A DNA stretch of 64,000 nt from TMED27 sp041397865. GTDB taxonomy: Bacteria > Pseudomonadota > Alphaproteobacteria > Micavibrionales > Micavibrionaceae. The stretch lies in the NCBI GenBank assembly GCA_041397865.1, contig JAWKVT010000001.1, positions 930,001 through 994,000 on the forward strand, given 5' to 3'. The notes under the pieces are model-generated. The model did no database searches. It was not told the origin of the DNA and saw nothing but the letters and a program-made list of their open reading frames with translations. This document shows positions 1 to 9,099 of this stretch, one piece after another (within the stretch, counting starts at the first letter, position 1; every line of letters starts with the position of its first letter). The translations under genes were made by a program, and so were the position numbers.

Positions 1-270
1 GGAATACGGAATAGCGGGACACGCAAAAAAGACGGCCAGAGCTTGTCCGCCCGAGAAATGGTGCGGAAATTTAAAACAGAAATGGATCGCATGCGCTCCC
101 TTGTTGAAAAGGCCAACCGTACCGAAGCCACACTCATGATCGTGGTAGAGTCTTTTTATAATCTGATGCGAGATGATAATTTCAAAACTCTCCTACGGGC
201 AGAAAAACTGAACACCATGCCTGAAAGTTTGTCAGACATGATTGAGCAACGTGAGGAAAGCCATGTCTAA
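1..270 (+). CDS. RepB/ParB-like partition protein, C-terminal part (5' end outside window)
   Basis: The frame is open from base 1, so the gene starts upstream of the window; an internal TTG at 43 is not needed as a start. The visible 89 residues are basic and helical and end with a leucine-rich stretch (LLRAEKLNTMPESL). This resembles the C-terminal part of the first of the paired RepB-like ParB proteins often found on alphaproteobacterial mobile elements. The next gene, a clear RepB-C protein, starts inside its last codons, which supports a co-translated pair. The role is inferred as DNA partition or element maintenance; the N-terminal ParB domain cannot be seen. The family assignment is by pattern memory only. 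Confidence 0.5.
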   Translation, partial: GIRNSGTRKKDGQSLSAREMVRKFKTEMDRMRSLVEKANRTEATLMIVVESFYNLMRDDNFKTLLRAEKLNTMPESLSDMIEQREESHV

Positions 271-1165
271 AAATATCGCACACGGGTTTGAAGGCGAAAC
301 ATTAGAGCTCGGTCTGGACCAGATCGTTCCGCTCAAAATGCTGAGTAAATCCAATCTTGAAAGCCGTAAATTTAAGCAAATAATATCATCCATTAAAGAA
401 ATTGGGATTATCGAGCCACTGGTTGTCAGCAGGCAATCTGCTAAATCAGACCGTTATGTTTTGTTGGACGGTCATATGCGCTTGGAAGCCTTGAAGCAGA
501 TAAACGAAACCAAAACGGTCTGTTTGATCTCAACGGATGATGAAGCTTTTACCTACAACAAATACATCAGCCGCAAAGCGCCGATTCAAGAGCACAAGAT
601 GATCCAGACAATGGTCAAGAATGGCGTGTCTGAGGAGAAAATTGCCAGAACACTGAATATCAATGTCAAAAGTATCATCCAAAAACGCAGCATGCTGGAC
701 GGCATTTGCCCGGAAGTCGTTGATTTATTGAAAGACAAAATGGTTGCGACCACTGCGTTTCGATATTTGAAGAAAATGAAACCAGCTCGCCAGATTGAGT
801 GCGCCATGCTGATGATTGATATGAACGATTTTACAGTGCGTTATGCTCAAGCCCTGCTGGAAAGCTCCAAGAGTCATGAGCTGGAAGAGCCCATCAAGCC
901 AAAAGTAACGCGCGCGTTAACAGCCGAGAAGCGTGCTCGGATGCAGGAAGAACTTGATAAGCTGGAACGTGAATACAAGCTGATTAAAGATGATCGCGGT
1001 CAGAAAAATCTCGTGTTGCAATTCACCAAAAACTATCTGGGACGGCTTTTGGATAATAAGCATATTGAGCGCTTCTTACGTCAGAACTATCCCGATATTC
1101 TGGAAGAGTTTCAAAAAATAACGGACATGGCTTCTTTAAGGGCCAGTGATCCAAAGTCAAGCTGA
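263..1165 (+). CDS. ParB/RepB-type plasmid partitioning protein
   Basis: A 300-residue protein. The N-terminal half is a ParB/Srx-type domain: LKMLSKSNLESR, then IKEIGIIEPLVV, then the LLDGHMRLEAL signature near residue 70. A helix-turn-helix region follows (VSEEKIARTLNINVKSI, about residues 120-137). The C-terminal quarter fits the RepB C-terminal domain (LEREYKLIKDDRGQKNLV, then RFLRQNYPDILEEF). The ATG at 263 is preferred over the in-frame TTG at 242 because GAGGAAAG lies just before it; it overlaps the upstream stop by 8 bases. Such proteins bind centromere-like sites and aid segregation of plasmids or integrative elements. No ParA is visible in the window. The partner site is unknown. 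Confidence 0.8.
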   Translation: MSKNIAHGFEGETLELGLDQIVPLKMLSKSNLESRKFKQIISSIKEIGIIEPLVVSRQSAKSDRYVLLDGHMRLEALKQINETKTVCLISTDDEAFTYNKYISRKAPIQEHKMIQTMVKNGVSEEKIARTLNINVKSIIQKRSMLDGICPEVVDLLKDKMVATTAFRYLKKMKPARQIECAMLMIDMNDFTVRYAQALLESSKSHELEEPIKPKVTRALTAEKRARMQEELDKLEREYKLIKDDRGQKNLVLQFTKNYLGRLLDNKHIERFLRQNYPDILEEFQKITDMASLRASDPKSS

Positions 1166-1216
1166 AGCAGGTGCGGAAATCTTAAAATAAGCTGGGTTTG
1201 ATTTCGCGCATCATTC

Positions 1217-1465
1217 AAGAGGCAATGAGGAGACCGAGATCCTCTTACGTGCGAGCCGTAACAAGCGTCGGGACCGTGGGAGAAGCCGTCTGATCAAACG
1301 TCAGGCATGGAGCGAGCGCGGTGGTGGGGACGACAGCGAACCTGTCTGAGCCCACTAGGCTGGATTGAGATTTCTCCAGCTGCCTGATTGGTCAATAGGG
1401 ATTAATCAGGTTACGTTATAAGCGCACTGGCAGTTTGATAGCTTCAGGTCACCTGTTCAGTGCGC
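1217..1465. ncRNA. Candidate structured RNA: five successive stem-loops
   Basis: This gene-free stretch (1166-1574) holds a chain of inverted repeats. AAGAGG 1217-1222 pairs with CCTCTT 1241-1246 (or GAGGA 1227-1231 with TCCTC 1240-1244). GTGGG 1324-1328 pairs with CCCAC 1351-1355 and encloses GACAG 1332-1336 with CTGTC 1342-1346 on a 5-base loop. GCTGGA 1359-1364 pairs with TCCAGC 1375-1380. CCTGATT 1383-1389 pairs with AATCAGG 1404-1410. GCGCACTG 1422-1429 pairs with CAGTGCGC 1458-1465. No convincing reading frame was found. It could be an independent RNA, a leader of the restriction operon, or a DNA-level partition site for the adjacent RepB-like proteins. Confidence 0.4.
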
Positions 1466-1574
1466 CTTTATGGTATTAATTGTCCGCTTTTGTGCTGTGA
1501 GGATTAAACCACTTGAAAACTACTCAAGTTTCCAGTATTTTCAATCCTAATTCCTAATTTGGAGCCTAATTGAC

Positions 1575-1781
1575 ATGACTGACGATGAGATTTTAACCGT
1601 CAAAGAGCTGGCGGCATACCTGAAAATAGCTGAAAAGACAGCTTATCGCTTTGCATCTGAAGGCAGATTGCCGGGCTTTAAGGTGGGAGGAGCATGGCGA
1701 TTCCGTAAGAGCGAAATCGATCAGTGGACAAAAGAGCAAAGCAGAGGCGGTAAAAATGAGTCAGGCACAAAAGCAGAATAA
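1575..1781 (+). CDS. Excisionase-family helix-turn-helix DNA-binding protein
   Basis: A 68-residue protein of the MerR-like excisionase fold (HTH_17). Motifs are LTVKELAAYLKIAEKTAYRF (recognition helix), then GRLPGFKVGGAWRFRKSEID, the usual wing and second-helix pattern. The start ATG at 1575 follows GGAG at 1561. It overlaps the start of the helicase gene by 26 bases, so the two are probably translated together. A likely role is transcription control of the restriction operon behind it, because small HTH proteins commonly precede modification genes; this is inference. It lacks any catalytic domain. Confidence 0.8.
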   Translation: MTDDEILTVKELAAYLKIAEKTAYRFASEGRLPGFKVGGAWRFRKSEIDQWTKEQSRGGKNESGTKAE

Positions 1782-4599
1782 TGCAAAAACGGAAAGTTAT
1801 ACTGAGCATCAGGCGGCCTATCTGGCACACGCCCTGACCATTGACGGCTCTGCGGAAGACAATCTTTCAAAGTCACTTGCGTCATCGAAGGTGGATATGA
1901 ACCCACACCAAGTTGAGGCGGCATTATTTGCTTTAAGGTCTCCTCTGTCGCAGGGGGTTCTTTTGGCTGACGAAGTCGGACTTGGTAAGACCATTGAAGC
2001 TAGCCTGATTATTGCCCAGAAATGGGCAGAGCGCCAACGCAAGATCATTCTTATTGTGCCAGCTATGCTTCGAAATCAATGGTCGCAAGAACTTCTAGAG
2101 AAGTTCAATATCCCGTCTTATATCCTTGAGTCGTCCTCTTACAATGCAGACAAAAAAGCTGGTGCGCTCAATCCTTTCGACTTGAAAGAAGATCGCGTTC
2201 TTATCTGCTCGTATGAATTTGCTTCTCGTAAAAATATTGATTTAAAAAGCGTCAACTGGGACTTGGTTGTTTTTGATGAGGCGCACAAGCTTCGTAACAT
2301 CTGGAAAAAAGACGGAGCAAAAATAGCCAAACGACTACAAGAGGCATTAGAAGGTCGCAAAAAAATCCTGCTTTCCGCAACGCCATTACAAAACTCATTG
2401 CTTGAGTTATATGGCTTGGTATCGATTATTGACCCACACTTCTTTGGAAGCGTTGAATCATTTAAAGCCCAATATGTCGGGGCAAAAACGACTGCGAATA
2501 ATCTCGATATTTTACGTCACCGTCTTTCAAAGGTTTGCAACAGGACGCTTCGCCGTCAGGTTCAGCAAGAAGGTGGCATTAATTTTACACGCCGTCACTC
2601 GATGGTCGAGGATTTCCGACCTTCCACTGAGGAGATGGAGCTTTACAACCAGATTTCATCATATCTGCAGCGTGACGATATTGCCTCTATCAAGCCCGGC
2701 GCAAGACATCTCGTAACACTTGTAATTCGTAAAATTCTCGCCTCGTCATCTTTTGCTGTCAGCGGAACGCTCGACAAGATGATTACGCGCCTTGAGGAAA
2801 ACGCCGCAGCTGGCCTTGAAAGCCTTGATGATTATGAAACCGCTGGTGAAGTCGCCGAGGAAATGGACTTAGAGGATGATGAAGCTGCCATTGACCAAGC
2901 CAAGCTTCGTGAAGAGATCGAAGAGCTCAAGTCCTACAAAGCAATCGCTCAGAAAATCCAACAAAACGCCAAGGGTGAAGCACTTTTAACGGTACTGGAC
3001 AAAGCCTTCTCGAAGGTGGAAGAGCTCGGCGGCCAGCGCAAAGCGGTAATATTCACGGAATCCTGCCGCACACAGAAATACTTGCAAGAGTTGCTTGAAG
3101 CCAATGGGTATAAAGGTGAGCTGGCTCTGCTGAATGGATCAAATAGCGACCCAGATTCTAAGCGGATATATAAAGAATGGCTGGAACGTCATGCTGGTAG
3201 TGACAAAATATCGGGATCAAAAACCGCTGATATGAAAGCGGCCATCGTTGAGGAGTTTAAGAACAAAGCCACAATCCTGATTTCCACCGAGTCTGGGGCA
3301 GAAGGGGTGAACATGCAGTTCTGCTCCCTGTTGATCAACTATGACCTACCGTGGAACCCGCAGCGGGTTGAGCAGCGCATCGGACGTGTGCATCGTTATG
3401 GCCAGAAATGTGACGTGGTGGTCGTGAATTTTGTTAACAAGGGCAACAAGGCCGACCAACTGGTATTTGAGCTTTTAGCCCGCAAATTCCAGTTATTTGA
3501 AGGCGTGTTCGGTGCCAGCGATGAAATCCTTGGAGCGATTGAATCCGAGATTTCTATTGAGAAGCGGATTAACGATATTTTGCAAAAATGTCGTCACGCC
3601 GATGAAATTGAAGCTGAGTTTAATGCCCTTCAAAATGAGCTGGATGAGTTGATTGAGGAAAAGGAACAAAATACCCGTGAAAAATTGCTCGAGCATTTTG
3701 ATGAAGAGGTCATCTCTCGCCTCAAGTCGCGCAAGCAAAAGATACAGGGCGTATTGGATGAGCATGGTCGTAAGATACGCGCCTTCTGCCGAGGTATGCT
3801 TCCACAGGCTGATCACTATGATGATGGATTTATGTATGAGGGGCAGCGTTTTTACTGTGACTGGAAACTGGCGGAAGAACAAAACGGTCAATTCCTGAAG
3901 GTTGAAAATCCGCTCGTTACGAACCTGATCGATACGGCCAAACAAAACAATCTTACCCCCACGGAAATTACTTTTGACTATGAAAGCTACGGCATGCATC
4001 TGGCTGATTTAAGAGCTATGCGCGGTAAGTCTGGCTGGCTAAGGCTATCGAAGCTGAAAATTGACTCCATCGATACCGTTGAAAAACTGGTTTTCAGTGC
4101 CGTTGCAGATGATGGTTCAACCCTCGACCAACAGCAATGCGAACGGTTGATGCTCATCCCGGCGACCCAAGGCGGGATGGTGAGTGTTGATAGCGCTATT
4201 ATCGGCAAAATCCAACAAGCAGAGCAATCTACTACAAGCCTTCACCTTGAAGGGGCGCAGCGTCTGAATGAAGAATATTTCAACGAAGAACAGGAAAAAC
4301 TGGATCGCTGGGCCGAGGATTCCAAAGAGGCGATCAATCAAGAACTCAAGCGCCTTGAAAAAGAAATCAAGGATGCGAAAAAGGCTGCTCGCGCCCTGAA
4401 AACGCTGGAAGAAAAAACAACCGCCCAGCGCCAAGTCAAAAAGCTCGAAAAAGAGCATGATAAAAAGATGATGGAGTTTTTTGAAACCCGTAAACAAGTG
4501 GATGAAAAATCGGACGAATTGCTTGAAGAGATCGAAGCCAAGCTTAAGCTGTCCCACACAGCCGATGAAATTTTCACAATCCGCTGGAATTTAATTTAA
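1756..4599 (+). CDS. SNF2/RapA-like DEAD/DEAH helicase of a type III restriction locus
   Basis: A 947-residue superfamily 2 ATPase. The Walker A motif LADEVGLGKT is near residue 70, the DEAH box (VVFDEAHKLRN) near 174, SATPLQNSLLEL follows, then the helicase C-terminal motifs TESGAEGVNMQF (about 511) and QRIGRVHRYGQ (about 540). The last 100 residues are a Lys/Glu-rich coiled coil. The longer frame opens at 1651, but the ATG at 1756 with AGAGGCGG before it starts outside the HTH core and is preferred. The architecture resembles RapA/HepA and the DISARM helicase DrmD. The companions here are a type III Mod and Res, not DrmA/B/C. It probably remodels or translocates on DNA for the defence operon. 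Confidence 0.85.
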   Translation: MSQAQKQNNAKTESYTEHQAAYLAHALTIDGSAEDNLSKSLASSKVDMNPHQVEAALFALRSPLSQGVLLADEVGLGKTIEASLIIAQKWAERQRKIILIVPAMLRNQWSQELLEKFNIPSYILESSSYNADKKAGALNPFDLKEDRVLICSYEFASRKNIDLKSVNWDLVVFDEAHKLRNIWKKDGAKIAKRLQEALEGRKKILLSATPLQNSLLELYGLVSIIDPHFFGSVESFKAQYVGAKTTANNLDILRHRLSKVCNRTLRRQVQQEGGINFTRRHSMVEDFRPSTEEMELYNQISSYLQRDDIASIKPGARHLVTLVIRKILASSSFAVSGTLDKMITRLEENAAAGLESLDDYETAGEVAEEMDLEDDEAAIDQAKLREEIEELKSYKAIAQKIQQNAKGEALLTVLDKAFSKVEELGGQRKAVIFTESCRTQKYLQELLEANGYKGELALLNGSNSDPDSKRIYKEWLERHAGSDKISGSKTADMKAAIVEEFKNKATILISTESGAEGVNMQFCSLLINYDLPWNPQRVEQRIGRVHRYGQKCDVVVVNFVNKGNKADQLVFELLARKFQLFEGVFGASDEILGAIESEISIEKRINDILQKCRHADEIEAEFNALQNELDELIEEKEQNTREKLLEHFDEEVISRLKSRKQKIQGVLDEHGRKIRAFCRGMLPQADHYDDGFMYEGQRFYCDWKLAEEQNGQFLKVENPLVTNLIDTAKQNNLTPTEITFDYESYGMHLADLRAMRGKSGWLRLSKLKIDSIDTVEKLVFSAVADDGSTLDQQQCERLMLIPATQGGMVSVDSAIIGKIQQAEQSTTSLHLEGAQRLNEEYFNEEQEKLDRWAEDSKEAINQELKRLEKEIKDAKKAARALKTLEEKTTAQRQVKKLEKEHDKKMMEFFETRKQVDEKSDELLEEIEAKLKLSHTADEIFTIRWNLI

Positions 4600-4609
4600 G
4601 GACGATCAC

Positions 4610-6346
4610 ATGAGCCGTAAAAAACAAAAACTAGAATTAACATGGATCGGGAAAGATAAACGTCCTCGGCTTGAGCCACGCATCCTGCTGGAAGACCCGG
4701 AGAAGTCTTATCACGCTAAAGAGCGCGTTACTGAAAACGACATTTTTGATAACAAGCTCATATTTGGTGACAATCTGCTCGCGCTAAAAGCGCTGGAAGC
4801 TGAGTATGCTGGGCAGGTAAAATGTATTTACATTGATCCGCCGTTCAATACTGGGAATGCTTTTGAACATTACGAAGATGGTTTAGAACATTCCATCTGG
4901 CTCTCTTTAATGAGAGAGCGATTTGAATTGCTTTGGAATTTATTGGCAGATGATGGCGTAATATTTGTTCATCTTGATGACTGTGAAATGGCTTATGCCA
5001 AGGTCATGATGGATGAGGTGTTTGGGAGACAGAATTACCTAAACACCATATCTATGACGACTAATGCTCCATCCGGGTTTAAAGCTACATCATCAAAAAT
5101 ATTCTCTACCGTAAATTACGTAATAATATTCGCAAAGGACAGGTCAAAAGCGTCATTGAATAAGGTCTTCATTCAAAAAGACTACGATACCTCATATAAC
5201 AAGGTTCTATTAAATCGAGACGCCCCATATAGTGAATGGGAATATGTTTCTATAGGAGATCAAGTTTCTAAACATCTAGGTTATGAGTCATCTAGGGAAG
5301 CAAGGAAAAAACTTGGTAAAGACAGATTTGAGAAAGAGATAGCTGCTTTTGCTATCGAAAATGCAGAAAAAGTATTTCGAACAGCCGCTATAGGCGGCGG
5401 GGCCAAGGCTAAACGTCAAGAAACCATTACAAAATCGAAAAATAATAAAGGACAAGTATTTGTTCATCCTAATGAAGACGTTGAAGGTTTTTATATTTTA
5501 AATGGAGAGGGCATTGTTTTTTACGAAGGGCGATTGGCCGACATTGATGGTGAGAGACTTCCGGGAGAAATCTTAACTGATGTCTGGTCAGATATAAGCT
5601 GGACAGGCATTGCTAACGAGGGCGGTGTGCAATTTAAAAACGGTAAGAAACCAGAAAAATTAATCAAAAGGTGCCTTGAGTTAGCCAGTAATGATGGCGA
5701 TTTAGTTTTGGATTCCTTTGGAGGCTCGGGAACCACAGCAGCGGTCGCGCACAAAATGGGGCGCAGATGGATCGCGGTTGAGCTCGGCGAACAGTGCCAT
5801 ACACATATTATCCCACGCATGAAGCGCATTATAGACGGTAGCGATCAAACAGGCATTTCAAAGGATGTTAACTGGAAAGGTGGTGGCGGGTTCCGCTATT
5901 ACAGACTGGCACCATCCATGCTGGAAAAGGATAAATGGGGCAACTGGGTCATCAGTAAGGATTACAACGCCGGAATGCTGACCGAGGCCATGTGCAAGCA
6001 TATGGGCTTCACTTATGCCCCCGATGAAAGCCATTATTGGATGCATGGTCACTCCACCGAAACGGATTTCATCTATGTCACTACCAGCTCGCTGACACAT
6101 GAGCAGCTGCGGGCAATCAGTGAGGAAGTTGGCCCGAACCGGACCCTTTTGATCTGCTGCAAAGCATTTAACGCCAATGCCGAAGCATTCGATAATTTAA
6201 CCCTTAAAAAGATACCGCAGGCAGTTTTGACAAAATGTGAATGGGGCAAGGATGATTACAGCCTGAATGTCGCCAAGCTGCAGCCAGCAGAAAGCGATGA
6301 ACAAGCTGAACCCGACCTATTTACCGAAGAAAGTGAGGAGGCATAA
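4610..6346 (+). CDS. mod: Type III restriction-modification methyltransferase subunit (Mod)
   Basis: A 578-residue adenine N6 (beta-class) DNA methyltransferase. The catalytic motif IV is IDPPFNTG at residues 75-82, with Phe in place of the usual Tyr. The SAM-binding motif I (DSFGGSGTTAAVAHK) comes later, near residue 366, the order expected for type III Mod proteins. The stretch between them is the likely target-recognition region and is AT-rich compared with its neighbours, a common sign of swapped specificity. Start ATG 4610 lies 10 bases after the helicase stop. Mod recognises the site, protects host DNA and delivers Res to unmodified DNA. The recognition sequence cannot be read from the gene. 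Confidence 0.92.
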   Translation: MSRKKQKLELTWIGKDKRPRLEPRILLEDPEKSYHAKERVTENDIFDNKLIFGDNLLALKALEAEYAGQVKCIYIDPPFNTGNAFEHYEDGLEHSIWLSLMRERFELLWNLLADDGVIFVHLDDCEMAYAKVMMDEVFGRQNYLNTISMTTNAPSGFKATSSKIFSTVNYVIIFAKDRSKASLNKVFIQKDYDTSYNKVLLNRDAPYSEWEYVSIGDQVSKHLGYESSREARKKLGKDRFEKEIAAFAIENAEKVFRTAAIGGGAKAKRQETITKSKNNKGQVFVHPNEDVEGFYILNGEGIVFYEGRLADIDGERLPGEILTDVWSDISWTGIANEGGVQFKNGKKPEKLIKRCLELASNDGDLVLDSFGGSGTTAAVAHKMGRRWIAVELGEQCHTHIIPRMKRIIDGSDQTGISKDVNWKGGGGFRYYRLAPSMLEKDKWGNWVISKDYNAGMLTEAMCKHMGFTYAPDESHYWMHGHSTETDFIYVTTSSLTHEQLRAISEEVGPNRTLLICCKAFNANAEAFDNLTLKKIPQAVLTKCEWGKDDYSLNVAKLQPAESDEQAEPDLFTEESEEA

Positions 6347-6348
6347 TC

Positions 6349-9099
6349 ATGAACCGTACTGTAAGAAACATATCTGCTCGCCTCTCACTACGCCGTCCGC
6401 AGGATGAATCTCTTGATATTCTGGCTCGTGTGCTTGAGAGCATCGAACTGTCAAAAGACCCAGATCTTGAGCGTGACCTTGAAGTTATTAAAAGCATGTA
6501 TCCGTCCGTTCAGGATTTTGAGCGTGACTTCCCGTCTATCTGCTTTGCACTCGCTACGGGGGTTGGAAAAACCCGCCTGATGGGCGCGTTTATCAGCTAC
6601 CTATATTTGACCAGCCGTAGTCGACACTTCTTTGTGTTAGCACCTAACCTGACCATCTATGAAAAGCTGAAGGAAGATTTTAGCCCACAAAGCCCTAAAT
6701 ACGTCTTCCGTGGCATTCAGGAATTCATCGCAAACCCACCTGTTATCATCACAGGTGAGGATTATGATAGCGGCAAAGGTGTTCGCTTCGATGAAAATAA
6801 TTTCCGTGGTCAAGGCCGACTGTTTGAAGATAGCGACACGCCATTTATCAATATCTTCAATATCTCAAAGATTAATGCGACCGAGAACAAAAAAGGCGCA
6901 GCCAAATCAAGCACACCGCGAATTAAGCGCCTGCAAGAGACTATTGGGGAGAGCTATTTTGAGTATCTATCCAATCTGCCGGACTTGGTCATGCTGATGG
7001 ATGAAGCGCACCGCTATCGCGCAACGGCAGGTGCAACCGCTATTAATGAGCTTAAACCTGTGCTTGGGATTGAACTGACGGCTACCCCGAAAACCACAGG
7101 ATCAACCCCTGTTGATTTTAAGAATACGATTTATGCATATTCACTATCCGAGGCCATGGAAGATGGGTATGTGAAAGACCCTGCGGTGGCTACGCGTAAA
7201 GACTTTAAGCCTGAAAATTATTCGGCTGAGCAGCTTGAGCGCATTAAGCTGGAAGATGGTATCCATCACCATGAACACGTCAAGGTTGAGCTGGATGTCT
7301 ATGCTCGTCAGTATGACAAAAAGATCGTCAAGCCGTTTATGCTGGTGGTAGCACAAGATACCGAACATGCCCGTAATTTACGCGAGCTACTGGAATCCGA
7401 TGCTTTCTTTGAAGGACGCTACAAAGGCAAAGTTGCCGAGGTTCACTCCAAACAATCGGGTGCAGAAGAAGATGAAAATATTCAGCGCCTGATTTCTGTT
7501 GAAGACCCGAACGAACCAACAGAAATCGTTATCCACGTTAACAAGCTGAAAGAAGGCTGGGACGTTACTAACCTTTACACCATTGTTCCGCTTCGTGCAT
7601 CGGCTTCTGAGATTTTAACCGAACAAACTATTGGCCGTGGTCTGCGTTTGCCATATGGACGCAGAACGGGCATTGAAGCGGTTGATCGCCTGACGATCAT
7701 CGCCCATGACAGGTTCCAAGATATTGTCGACCGCGCCAATGATCCAAATTCGATCATCAAGAAGAAAATTGAGATTGGTAACGGCGGTGATGTACCGTTT
7801 GAAAAACCCCAAGCCATCGCCGTTCCGTCTATGGCTTCAATGGCTTTGGCTGGTTCTTCTGTGACTGGAAATGATTATAATCACCAGCCAGAAACAGCAA
7901 CGCAAACAATCCTCAAAACACCACAGCATCATAGAGTTGCTGAGGTAACCATGGAAGTTGCTAAACGCTATGAGCGGCTAAAAAGTTCTAGCGAATTATC
8001 AACGCCTGAAATTCAAACAAAGATCATCAAAGAAGTTTCAGAAATTATAAAACCAGACCAAGGCTCGTTGGCGTTAGAGCCGGATACAGCAAGTGCTGTG
8101 GTCAAAGAGGTTGTTGAAACTGTCACAAAAAATCTCGCTGAGTTATCAATCGATATTCCAAAAATTGTTCTGATTCCATCACGCGATGTGACATACGGAT
8201 TTCATGATTTTGACCTTGATGGATTAGAAAGACTTAATTTTCAGCCTGTCAGCCAAGAAATTTTGATCCGTCAGCTTCGCACCAGCAAAAGCAGTTTGCT
8301 ATCTTGGGACGGCGGTTATGATAAAGAACAGAGCCTTGAAAACTATGTCATTCGTGGCCTGATTGATCATGACCTTGTAGACTATGATGAGCATGCTGAA
8401 TTGCTTTACAAACTTGCTGGACAGATTGTTGCTCGCTTTAAATCTTATCTATCTGATGAGAGCGATGTCGAAAATGTTCTGATCCATAATCAAGGCAAAA
8501 TAACCGACTTTATCGTCGCACAGCTTATGCAGCATTATTGGGAAACACCTACGGACTATCAGGTAAGTGTTAGCCGAGGGTTCACAATATTGAAGCCATT
8601 CAACTGCACTATTCAGGAAGGCGCAGCGCCCCGAGATTTCAGATCAATTCCTGAAATTAAAAGCGATGTTAAAAAGATCGTTTTCGGTGGCTTTGCAAAA
8701 TGCTGTTACCCGCTGCAAAAATTTGACTCGGTAGATGGTGAGCTCAGGTTTGCTCAAATTTTGGAAGATGATGAGAAAGTCATTCGCTGGATGAAGCCAG
8801 CACCGGGCTTCTTCCAAATCGAGTATAAAAATGGCGTTTCTTACGAACCGGATTTTGTAGTTGAAACAGCGGATGCGAAATATCTGTGTGAACCTAAAAT
8901 GGCTTCTGAGATGAAGAGTGATACGGTTCTAGCTAAACAAAAGGCCGCTGTGCGTTGGTGTCAGTTTGCCACCCAACACGCCCAAGAGAATGGTGGAAAA
9001 CCATGGCATTATGCTCTCATTCCACATAATGCCATTACTTCCAATAGAAGTTTCGATGGACTGATGAGTGAATACATGGTTCAGGCCGAGCTGGTTTGA
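6349..9099 (+). CDS. res: Type III restriction enzyme Res subunit (helicase-endonuclease)
   Basis: A 916-residue protein. Walker A ATGVGKTRLMGAF lies at about residues 68-80, the DEAH box (LMDEAHRYRA) at about 218, ELTATPKTTG follows, and the conserved NKLKEGWDVTNLYTIVPLR and QTIGRGLRLPYG blocks are typical of Res. Near residues 834-848 the pattern PDFVVE, then CEPK, fits the PD-(D/E)XK nuclease at the C-terminus of Res. It starts 2 bases after the mod stop with AGTGAGGAGG before it. With Mod it should translocate and cut unmodified DNA. Its last 19 bases overlap the convergent phage endolysin gene, so no terminator separates the two modules. The sequence looks intact. Confidence 0.92.
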   Translation: MNRTVRNISARLSLRRPQDESLDILARVLESIELSKDPDLERDLEVIKSMYPSVQDFERDFPSICFALATGVGKTRLMGAFISYLYLTSRSRHFFVLAPNLTIYEKLKEDFSPQSPKYVFRGIQEFIANPPVIITGEDYDSGKGVRFDENNFRGQGRLFEDSDTPFINIFNISKINATENKKGAAKSSTPRIKRLQETIGESYFEYLSNLPDLVMLMDEAHRYRATAGATAINELKPVLGIELTATPKTTGSTPVDFKNTIYAYSLSEAMEDGYVKDPAVATRKDFKPENYSAEQLERIKLEDGIHHHEHVKVELDVYARQYDKKIVKPFMLVVAQDTEHARNLRELLESDAFFEGRYKGKVAEVHSKQSGAEEDENIQRLISVEDPNEPTEIVIHVNKLKEGWDVTNLYTIVPLRASASEILTEQTIGRGLRLPYGRRTGIEAVDRLTIIAHDRFQDIVDRANDPNSIIKKKIEIGNGGDVPFEKPQAIAVPSMASMALAGSSVTGNDYNHQPETATQTILKTPQHHRVAEVTMEVAKRYERLKSSSELSTPEIQTKIIKEVSEIIKPDQGSLALEPDTASAVVKEVVETVTKNLAELSIDIPKIVLIPSRDVTYGFHDFDLDGLERLNFQPVSQEILIRQLRTSKSSLLSWDGGYDKEQSLENYVIRGLIDHDLVDYDEHAELLYKLAGQIVARFKSYLSDESDVENVLIHNQGKITDFIVAQLMQHYWETPTDYQVSVSRGFTILKPFNCTIQEGAAPRDFRSIPEIKSDVKKIVFGGFAKCCYPLQKFDSVDGELRFAQILEDDEKVIRWMKPAPGFFQIEYKNGVSYEPDFVVETADAKYLCEPKMASEMKSDTVLAKQKAAVRWCQFATQHAQENGGKPWHYALIPHNAITSNRSFDGLMSEYMVQAELV

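Noticed and set aside
1575..9099. DISARM class 1 defence system
   Set aside because: The helicase and methyltransferase fit in outline, but drmA, drmB and drmC are missing and the third gene is a typical type III Res.
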